The notes under the pieces: generated by a model
The model's database searches: none
The model's input: the letters and a program-made list of their open reading frames with translations, nothing else
What the model was told of the DNA's origin: nothing
Assembly (NCBI RefSeq): GCF_014648195.1
Contig: NZ_BMQQ01000016.1
Span: 35,377 to 99,376 of the forward strand
Direction: 5' to 3'
Source: Streptomyces purpureus
Lineage (GTDB): Bacteria; Actinomycetota; Actinomycetes; Streptomycetales; Streptomycetaceae
Length of the DNA stretch: 64,000 nucleotides
In this document: positions 44,897 through 51,588 of the stretch, one piece after another
Position numbering within the stretch: the stretch's first letter is position 1
Layout: every line of letters starts with the position of its first letter
Translations under genes and position numbers: made by a program

Positions 44897-45649
44897 GTGC
44901 CTCCCACCGACGCGAGCACCGACACCGGCACAGGCCCCCACCCCCGCCCGGGCGGGGAAGCGGAGGACACCCTGGACCTGAGGCTGCCCGACGACCTCAT
45001 CGCACAGTTCACGGCGGGCGGAGCCGTCGTCCCCGGAGCGCCGGGAGACAGCCGCCCCCACACCGGCGCAACGGAGCTCGATCTCCTTGACACCGTCGCC
45101 GCCTGGGGGCCCGCCACCACCCCCATCGGAGACTTCCATCTCATCCCCGTAGACATCGAGCGGGATCTGCCCCTCGTCGCCCGCTGGATGAACGACCCGG
45201 CCGTCGCCGCCTTCTGGGAACTGGAAGGACCCGAGAGCGTCACCGCCGACCACCTGCACGCCCAACTCGACGGCGACGGACGCAGCGTCCCCTGCCTCGG
45301 CGTCCTCGACGGCACCCCCATGAGCTACTTCGAGATCTACCGCGCCGACCTCGACCTGCTCGCCCGGCACTACCCCGCACGGCCGCACGACACGGGGATC
45401 CACCTTCTCGTCGGAGGCGTCACCGACCGCGGCCGCGGTATCGGCACCACCCTCCTCAGAGCCGTCGCCGACCTCGTCCTCGACCACCGTCCGCGCTGCA
45501 CGCGCGTCATCGCCGAACCGGACGTACGCAACACCCCCTCCGTCTCCGCCTTCCTCGGAGCCGGCTTCCGCTTCTCCGCGGAAGTCGAACTCCCCGACAA
45601 ACGAGCCGCCCTGATGGTCCGCGATCGCACCCTGCGCCATGTCCTGTGA
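44897..45649 (+). CDS. GNAT family acyltransferase of siderophore type (IucB/RhbD-like)
   Basis: This 250-aa protein has a disordered N-terminus of about 75 residues. A GNAT domain follows (FHLIPVDIERDLPLVARWM, then GGVTDRGRGIGTTLLRAV, where the R-G-x-G-x-G/T loop binds CoA), ending near residue 250. Siderophore GNATs of this type acylate an amino or hydroxylamino group. It is placed between the two synthetases and probably modifies the diamine substrate. The GTG follows GAGAGGAGA at good spacing. The acyl donor cannot be read from the sequence. Confidence 0.87.
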   Translation: MPPTDASTDTGTGPHPRPGGEAEDTLDLRLPDDLIAQFTAGGAVVPGAPGDSRPHTGATELDLLDTVAAWGPATTPIGDFHLIPVDIERDLPLVARWMNDPAVAAFWELEGPESVTADHLHAQLDGDGRSVPCLGVLDGTPMSYFEIYRADLDLLARHYPARPHDTGIHLLVGGVTDRGRGIGTTLLRAVADLVLDHRPRCTRVIAEPDVRNTPSVSAFLGAGFRFSAEVELPDKRAALMVRDRTLRHVL

Positions 45650-45713
45650 ACGACCTGCTGCCTTAGATACACCGCTCGACCCGAATCGGTTCCACCCCGA
45701 GGAGTCAGTCCCT

Positions 45714-47522
45714 GTGCCGAAGCCCCCTGCCCATGACTCCGCCGATCAGCACGCCGCACCGGCGCTGTTCGCCCCGCCCGAGCTGAACCCGGCGGACTGG
45801 ACCCGAGCGGCCGGCCGCCTGCTCGCGAAGATGATCGGGGAGTTCGCCTACGAGGAGATCGTCGAGCCTCTCCCGCAGCCGGGCGCACCTGCCGGCCACT
45901 ACACGCTCGAACTCGACGACAGCGCCCCCCTCACCTTCACCGCCCGTCGGGGCGCGTACGGCAGCTGGCGCGTCGACGCCCCCTCCATCGCCTGCGAGGG
46001 GCAGCCCTACGCCGACCCCCTCGGATTCCTCGTCCGCGCCCGGCACCAGCTCGCGCTCGACGGCGCCACCCTCGGCCACCTGCTGCGCGAACTCACCACC
46101 ACGCTGGCCGCCGACGCCCGCCTCGACCACACCGCGCTCACCGCGGCCCAGCTCGCGGACCTCGGCTACGCGGAGCTGGAAGGCCGCCAGACCGGACACC
46201 CCTGGATCGTCCTCAACAAAGGCCGCATCGGCTTCTCCACCACCGACACCGCTCACTGGGCACCGGAAGCCCGCCACCCCACCCGGCTCCCGTGGATCGC
46301 CGTCAGCACCACACTCGCGCAGTACCGGGGCGTCACGGGGCTCGACGCCCCTGACGACCTCTACGCGCGGGAACTCGACCTCGACGTGCACCAGAGCTTC
46401 CGCGCCGAGCTGCGCGACCGGGGACTCGACCCCGACACCTACCTCCTCCTGCCCGTCCACCCGTGGCAGTGGGACGAGGTCCTGCTCCCTCTCTACGCCC
46501 CCGCGATCGCCCAGGGCGAGATCGTCCCGCTCTCCGCCGACGCAGACCTCCGGCTCCCGCAGCAGTCCATCCGCACCTTCCTCAACACCACCAGACCCGA
46601 CCGGCACACGGTCAAGCTGCCCCTCTCGATCCTCAACACCCTTGTTTGGCGGGGACTTCCGACGGAACGCACACTCGCCGCCCCTGCCGTCACCTCCTGG
46701 GTCCACGGCCTGCGCGACGCGGATCCCTTCCTCCGTGACGAGTGCGGGGTGATCCTCCTCGGCGAGGTCGCCTCCGTCACCGTCGAGCACCCGCTCTACG
46801 ACCGGCTCCCCGAAGTCCCGTACCAGTACAAGGAACTGCTCGGCGCCATCTGGCGGGAACCCCTCCGGCTCCCTGCGGGCGAGCGCGCCCGTACCCTCGC
46901 GGCCCTCCTCCACGTCGATCCGCACGGCCGCTCCTTCACCGCCGAGCTCGTCGAACGCTCAGGCCTCACCCCAACCGTCTGGCTCCGGCGCCTCTTCGCC
47001 GCGCTCCTGCCCCCGCTGCTGCACTTCCTCTACCGCTACGGCACCGTCTTCTCCCCGCACGGCGAGAACGCCGTCGTCGTCTTCGACGAGCACGACGTCC
47101 CCGTACGCATGGCGATCAAGGACTTCGTCGACGACGTCAATGTGAGCGCGCACCCGCTGCCCGAACACGACACGATGCCCGCCGACGTCCGTGCGGTCCT
47201 GCTCACCGAGGAGCCCGGCTTCCTCACCCAGTTCATCCACTCCGGGCTCTTCGTCGGTGTCTACCGCTACCTCGCACCCCTGTGTGAGGACCAGCTCGGC
47301 GTCCGAGAGGACGAATTCTGGTCACTCGTGCGCGCCGAGATCCTGCGCCACCACGCCAGATTCCCCGAGCTCAAGGAGCGTTTCGAGCTTTTCGACCTGC
47401 TCGCACCCCGCATCGAACGCCTCTGTCTCAACCGCAACCGTCTGCACCTGGACGGCTACCGAGATCGCCCCGACCGGCCCCACGCCGCCAAGCACGGCAC
47501 CATTCCCAACCCGTTGGCGTGA
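45714..47522 (+). CDS. IucA/IucC family NRPS-independent siderophore synthetase (2)
   Basis: This 602-aa second synthetase carries LLLPVHPWQWDEVL, the QQSIRTFLNTT nucleotide-binding segment, VKLPLSILNTLVWRGLP, FSPHGENAVVVFD and IKDFVDDVNV, all classic NIS synthetase motifs. The GTG at 45714 has GAGGAG 9 nt upstream; a frame-matched ATG at 45639 overlapping the GNAT stop is the alternative. It is the last gene of the siderophore operon and probably performs the second amide or ester coupling. No export or uptake genes are alongside. Confidence 0.92.
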   Translation: MPKPPAHDSADQHAAPALFAPPELNPADWTRAAGRLLAKMIGEFAYEEIVEPLPQPGAPAGHYTLELDDSAPLTFTARRGAYGSWRVDAPSIACEGQPYADPLGFLVRARHQLALDGATLGHLLRELTTTLAADARLDHTALTAAQLADLGYAELEGRQTGHPWIVLNKGRIGFSTTDTAHWAPEARHPTRLPWIAVSTTLAQYRGVTGLDAPDDLYARELDLDVHQSFRAELRDRGLDPDTYLLLPVHPWQWDEVLLPLYAPAIAQGEIVPLSADADLRLPQQSIRTFLNTTRPDRHTVKLPLSILNTLVWRGLPTERTLAAPAVTSWVHGLRDADPFLRDECGVILLGEVASVTVEHPLYDRLPEVPYQYKELLGAIWREPLRLPAGERARTLAALLHVDPHGRSFTAELVERSGLTPTVWLRRLFAALLPPLLHFLYRYGTVFSPHGENAVVVFDEHDVPVRMAIKDFVDDVNVSAHPLPEHDTMPADVRAVLLTEEPGFLTQFIHSGLFVGVYRYLAPLCEDQLGVREDEFWSLVRAEILRHHARFPELKERFELFDLLAPRIERLCLNRNRLHLDGYRDRPDRPHAAKHGTIPNPLA

Positions 47523-47542
47523 TCACTACGCCGACCGTGATC

Positions 47543-47568
47543 CCACTGTCAGTGGTGCGCCGTAGGCT
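47543..47568 (+). promoter_or_regulatory. dinG-like helicase promoter with adjacent palindrome
   Basis: TAGGCT at 47563-47568 is a -10 candidate 9 nt before the ATG. Just upstream CCACTG-T-CAGTGG (47543-47555) is a perfect 13-bp palindrome at the -35 position, a possible operator for a regulator I cannot name. It is not a LexA box. Confidence 0.35.
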
Positions 47569-47577
47569 GGACGGGCT

Positions 47578-49548
47578 ATGACGAAGCCATCCCTCCCCGA
47601 GCTCCTCCACGCCGCCGTCGACGCAGTCGGCGGTGTGGAACGGCCTGGCCAGGTCACCATGGCCACCGCCGTCGCCGATGCCATCGACGACGGCTCCCAC
47701 CTCCTCGTCCAGGCCGGCACCGGCACCGGAAAGTCCCTCGGCTATCTGGTGCCCGCACTGGCCCACGGGGAGCGGGTGGTGGTCGCCACGGCGACCCTGG
47801 CCCTCCAGCGCCAGCTGGTCGAGCGCGACCTGCCCCGCACGGTCGACGCGCTCCACCCGCAGCTGCGCCGGCGGCCGCAGTTCGCGATGCTCAAGGGCCG
47901 TTCGAACTACCTCTGCCTGCATCGCCTCCATGAGGGTGTGCCCCAGGACGAGGAGGACGGTCTCTTCGACCCGTTCGAGGCGGCCGCGCCCACCAGCAAG
48001 CTCGGCCAGGATCTGCTGCGCATGCGGGACTGGGCCGACGAGACCGAGACGGGGGACCGGGACGATCTCACCCCCGGCGTCTCCGACCGGGCCTGGGCCC
48101 AGGTCTCCGTCTCGTCCCGGGAGTGCCTCGGGGCGAGCAAATGCGCCTACGGTGCCGAGTGCTTCGCCGAGGCGGCCCGTGAGCGCGCCAAGCTGGCCGA
48201 CGTGGTGGTCACGAACCACGCCCTGCTCGCCATCGACGCCATCGAGGGCGCCCCGGTGCTGCCGCAGCACGAGGTCCTGATCGTCGACGAGGCGCATGAG
48301 CTGGTCTCCCGGGTCACCGGCGTGGCCACCGGTGAGCTCACTCCCGGCCAGGTCAACCGCGCGGTCCGCCGCGCCGCCAAGCTCGTCAACGAGAAGACCG
48401 CCGACGAGCTGCAGACCGCGGCCGAAGCCTTCGAACGGCTGATGGAGCTGGCGCTTCCCGGCCGGCTCGAAAAGATCCCTGAGGACCTTGGATACGCCCT
48501 GACGGCCCTGCGCGACGCGGCCCGCAACGTCATCTCGGCCCTCGGCTCGACGCGCGACAAGTCCGTCCAGGACGAGGACGCCGTCCGCAAGCAGGCCCTC
48601 GCTTCCGTGGAGACCATCCACGGCGTGGCGGAGCGCATCGTCAACGGCTCCGAGTACGACGTCGTCTGGTACGAGCGCCACGACCGCTTCGGCGCCTCGC
48701 TCCGCGTCGCTCCGCTCTCGGTGTCCGGGCTGCTGCGCGAGAAGCTCTTCGCCGAGCGGTCCGTGGTTCTCACCTCGGCGACCCTCAAGCTCGGCGGCGA
48801 TTTCAACGGAGTGGGCGCCTCCCTGGGACTTGCCCCGGAAGGCACCGAGGGTGACGATCTGCCGGTGTGGAAGGGGCTCGACGTCGGCTCCCCGTTCGAC
48901 TACCCGAAGCAGGGGATCCTGTACGTCGCCCGTCATCTCGCGACGCCCGGCCGGGAAGGCAGCCGCGGCGACATGATGGACGAGCTGTCCGAACTGATGG
49001 AGGCGGCCGGCGGCCGTACGCTCGGCCTGTTCTCGTCCATGCGCGCCGCCCAGGCCGCCGCCGAGGAGCTCCGCGGCCGACTGGATCTGCCGATCCTGCT
49101 CCAGGGCGAGGACACCCTGGGCGAGCTGATCAAGAAGTTCTCCGGGGACCCGGAGACCTGCCTCTTCGGCACGCTCTCCCTCTGGCAGGGCGTGGACGTG
49201 CCCGGCCCGAACTGCCAGCTCGTCGTCATGGACCGGATTCCGTTCCCCCGCCCCGACGACCCGCTGATGAGCGCCCGCCAGAAGGCGGTGGAGGAAGGCG
49301 GCGGAAACGGCTTCATGGCGGTCGCCGCGACCCACGCCGCCCTGCTGATGGCGCAGGGCGCCGGCCGTCTGGTGCGTGCCACCGGCGACCGTGGAGTGGT
49401 CGCTGTCCTGGACCCGCGGCTCGCCACCGCGCGGTACGGCAGCTACCTCAAGGCTTCGCTGCCCGACTTCTGGTACACCACGGACCGTAATCAGGTCCGC
49501 CGCTCCCTGTCCGCGATCGACGCGGCGGCGAAGGCGGACGGAAGGTAG
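47578..49548 (+). CDS. DinG/XPD-type ATP-dependent DNA helicase
   Basis: This 656-aa superfamily 2 helicase has Walker A in AGTGTGKSLGYLVP (about residues 46-59), the iron-sulfur cluster cysteines in NYLCL and SSRECLGASKCAYGAECF, and a DEAH box in LIVDEAHELV. The helicase 2 domain ends in QGAGRLVRATGDRGVVAVLD. DinG-type enzymes unwind DNA 5'-to-3' and resolve R-loops or repair intermediates. It converges on lexA. No LexA box is seen before it, so SOS control is not claimed. It starts at an ATG shortly after a -10-like hexamer. Confidence 0.93.
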   Translation: MTKPSLPELLHAAVDAVGGVERPGQVTMATAVADAIDDGSHLLVQAGTGTGKSLGYLVPALAHGERVVVATATLALQRQLVERDLPRTVDALHPQLRRRPQFAMLKGRSNYLCLHRLHEGVPQDEEDGLFDPFEAAAPTSKLGQDLLRMRDWADETETGDRDDLTPGVSDRAWAQVSVSSRECLGASKCAYGAECFAEAARERAKLADVVVTNHALLAIDAIEGAPVLPQHEVLIVDEAHELVSRVTGVATGELTPGQVNRAVRRAAKLVNEKTADELQTAAEAFERLMELALPGRLEKIPEDLGYALTALRDAARNVISALGSTRDKSVQDEDAVRKQALASVETIHGVAERIVNGSEYDVVWYERHDRFGASLRVAPLSVSGLLREKLFAERSVVLTSATLKLGGDFNGVGASLGLAPEGTEGDDLPVWKGLDVGSPFDYPKQGILYVARHLATPGREGSRGDMMDELSELMEAAGGRTLGLFSSMRAAQAAAEELRGRLDLPILLQGEDTLGELIKKFSGDPETCLFGTLSLWQGVDVPGPNCQLVVMDRIPFPRPDDPLMSARQKAVEEGGGNGFMAVAATHAALLMAQGAGRLVRATGDRGVVAVLDPRLATARYGSYLKASLPDFWYTTDRNQVRRSLSAIDAAAKADGR

Positions 49549-49608
49549 GACGGGGTGTATCGCGCCGCGAGGGGGACACGGCGCGTATGGCGACGCAAGG
49601 ACACAGCA

Positions 49609-49643
49609 GGGCCCCGGGACCGGCGCAGTGGGTCCCGGGGCCC
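49609..49643. terminator. bidirectional terminator between helicase gene and lexA
   Basis: GGGCCCCGGGACC (49609-49621) pairs perfectly with GGTCCCGGGGCCC (49631-49643), a 13-bp stem with a 9-nt loop between convergent genes. Confidence 0.8.
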
Positions 49644-49663
49644 GGTCAGAGCCGGCGGGGAGG

Positions 49664-50449
49664 TCACACCCGCCGCAGCACCGCCACGACCTTGCCCAGG
49701 ATGGTCGCTTCGTCACCGGGGATCGGCTGGTACGCCGCGTTGTGCGGCAGCAGCCAGACGTGGCCGTCCTCGCGCTTGAAGCGCTTCACCGTGGCCTCTC
49801 CGTCGAGCATGGCGGCGACGATGTCGCCGTTCTCGGCGACGGGCTGGCGGCGGACGGTCACCCAGTCGCCGTCGCAGATCGCGGCCTCGATCATCGAGTC
49901 TCCGACGACCTTGAGGACGAACAGCTCTCCGTCACCGACCAGCTGGCGGGGGAGCGGGAAGACGTCCTCGACCGACTCCTCGGCGAGGATCGGGCCACCG
50001 GCCGCGATCCGGCCGACCAGCGGGACGTACGAGGCGGCGGGCTTGCCGGTCGTGTCCGTGGGCTGGGTGCTGGGCTGGTCGGAGCCTCGTACCTCGTAGG
50101 CCCGCGGACGGTGCGGGTCACGGCGGAGGAAGCCCTTGCGCTCCAGTGCCATCAGCTGGTGTGCCACCGAGGACGTGCTCGAGAGCCCCACCGCCTGGCC
50201 GATCTCGCGCATCGACGGCGGGTATCCGCGCCGCTGCACGGAGTCCCGGATGACTTCGATCACCCTCCGTTGCCGGTCCGTGAGGCCCGAGCTGTCGGCG
50301 CGGATGCCTGGAGGTCGGCCGGGCAGCGCGCGCGTGGGCTTGGGGCCCTCCGGGTTCGTGGCTGCGTCATTCATGGCATGCACCGGCTCGAGTCGGCTCT
50401 GGGAGCGGTCCTGGGCAGTGATGATGGCACTGTCTGCGGTGGTGGTCAC
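49664..50449 (-). CDS. lexA: SOS repressor LexA
   Basis: This 261-aa repressor has an N-terminal winged helix-turn-helix (LTDRQRRVIEVIRDSVQRRG, then MREIGQAVGLSSTSSVAHQL). The Ala-Gly self-cleavage site is in RIAAGGPILAEE. The Ser-Lys dyad is Ser in VGDSMIEAAI and Lys in ATVKRFKRE. The GTG at 50449 has GAGGGG 6 nt upstream; an internal ATG at 50374 would give a 236-aa form. A near-consensus LexA box lies 65 bp upstream, so it is autoregulated. RecA in this same window triggers its cleavage. Confidence 0.96.
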   Translation of the reverse strand: MTTTADSAIITAQDRSQSRLEPVHAMNDAATNPEGPKPTRALPGRPPGIRADSSGLTDRQRRVIEVIRDSVQRRGYPPSMREIGQAVGLSSTSSVAHQLMALERKGFLRRDPHRPRAYEVRGSDQPSTQPTDTTGKPAASYVPLVGRIAAGGPILAEESVEDVFPLPRQLVGDGELFVLKVVGDSMIEAAICDGDWVTVRRQPVAENGDIVAAMLDGEATVKRFKREDGHVWLLPHNAAYQPIPGDEATILGKVVAVLRRV

Positions 50450-50513
50450 GTCGGCCCCTCTCGAGATGTTCTCCCTAGCTGGACAACGGTAGTGGCTTTC
50501 GAAAGGTTGCGCC

Positions 50514-50525
50514 AAACACACGTTC
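50514..50525 (-). promoter_or_regulatory. LexA (SOS) box of lexA
   Basis: On the minus strand GAACGTGTGTTT matches GAAC-N4-GTTC with one mismatch, 65-76 nt upstream of the lexA start, which fits autoregulation. Confidence 0.7.
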
Positions 50526-50769
50526 GAGTGAAAAATCGCAGATTGTCTTACGCGTCTGTTCGGCTGGGTGTATACGCGGGCCCAGGCGTCCAGTGGTAAT
50601 TCGGTCCAAACGGTACCCTTCACCGCCGGCGCGACATGTGGAGGGTGCCCCTCCAGTGTGGCATCCGAGGCCCCGGAATCCGTCGCGGCGCGCACGTCCC
50701 GTACCCTCGTGGCCGGTCGTCCGCGAACCGGGCGCGCGACACGCGCGAGGTGCCGAAACGGCGACCCAA

Positions 50770-50785
50770 CCCAAGATCTAGTGGT
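50770..50785 (+). promoter_or_regulatory. NrdR box 1 of nrdRJ
   Basis: CCCAAGATCTAGTGGT resembles the NrdR-box consensus (ACACWATATATWGTGT-like). It is the upstream member of a pair spaced 31 bp start to start. Confidence 0.65.
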
Positions 50786-50800
50786 TGGATTGATTCGGCC

Positions 50801-50816
50801 GCCCAGAAGTTGTGGT
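50801..50816 (+). promoter_or_regulatory. NrdR box 2 of nrdRJ
   Basis: GCCCAGAAGTTGTGGT is a second NrdR-like box 31 bp (three helical turns) from box 1. It lies about 30 bp upstream of a -10-like TATGCT at 50847-50852. Confidence 0.6.
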
Positions 50817-50926
50817 CCCTGGTCTGCCGGGTCCTAGGTCATCGCCTATGCTTGTGGCTGCTTCGAGGGCCCCCTGAGGGGGCTGGCGAGGCCATTCAGT
50901 CGTGCTGTGAAGGAGGGTCGGAAGCC

Positions 50927-51436
50927 ATGCACTGCCCCTTCTGCAGGCACCCCGACAGCCGTGTCGTCGACAGTCGCACCACCGACGACGGAACATCGAT
51001 CCGGCGCCGCCGCCAGTGCCCCGACTGCTCCCGCCGTTTCACCACGGTGGAGACCGCGTCGCTCATGGTCATCAAGCGCAGCGGCGTGACCGAACCCTTC
51101 AGTCGCACCAAGGTCATCTCCGGCGTGCGCAAGGCGTGCCAGGGACGGCCGGTCACCGAGGACGCCCTCGCCAAGCTCGGCCAGCGGGTCGAGGAGGCGG
51201 TGCGCGCCACCGGCAGCGCCGAACTGACCACCCACGACGTCGGGCTGGCCATACTCGGCCCCCTTCAGGAACTCGACCTCGTCGCGTACCTGCGTTTCGC
51301 GTCCGTGTACCGGGCGTTCGACACACTCGAAGACTTCGAGGCCGCCATCGCGGAGCTCCGCGAGCGGCCTCCCGCTGAGGAATGCGGGCGCGGCGCGACC
51401 CCCGAGGTCCCCGTGCCCGCCACTGCCGCCGACTGA
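50927..51436 (+). CDS. nrdR: transcriptional repressor NrdR
   Basis: This 169-aa NrdR represses ribonucleotide reductase genes when (d)ATP is high. The N-terminal zinc ribbon has Cys3 and Cys6 (MHCPFC) with the second pair in CPDC near residue 31. An ATP-cone domain follows (about residues 45-135; VIKRSGVTEPFSRTKV). A 30-residue tail is variable. The ATG at 50927 has a strong AAGGAGGG site. It is cotranscribed with nrdJ and probably autoregulated through the two boxes upstream. Confidence 0.96.
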   Translation: MHCPFCRHPDSRVVDSRTTDDGTSIRRRRQCPDCSRRFTTVETASLMVIKRSGVTEPFSRTKVISGVRKACQGRPVTEDALAKLGQRVEEAVRATGSAELTTHDVGLAILGPLQELDLVAYLRFASVYRAFDTLEDFEAAIAELRERPPAEECGRGATPEVPVPATAAD

Positions 51437-51588
51437 CCGACCGGCCGGGCGAGGAGCCCGGCGTCGGCCGCGGACGGCACAAGACCTGTCGTGAGCACTG
51501 AGCGCGGTGTTCACGGCAACAGACAGAGACTGTGCCCCGGGAAGATCTGGGCACTTCAGGGCGTTTTTGCCCGTATATGGGAGGCGGC

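Noticed and set aside
47543..47555. Palindrome before the DinG-type helicase as a LexA box
   Set aside because: CCACTGTCAGTGG does not match GAAC-N4-GTTC, so it is recorded only as an unidentified palindrome.
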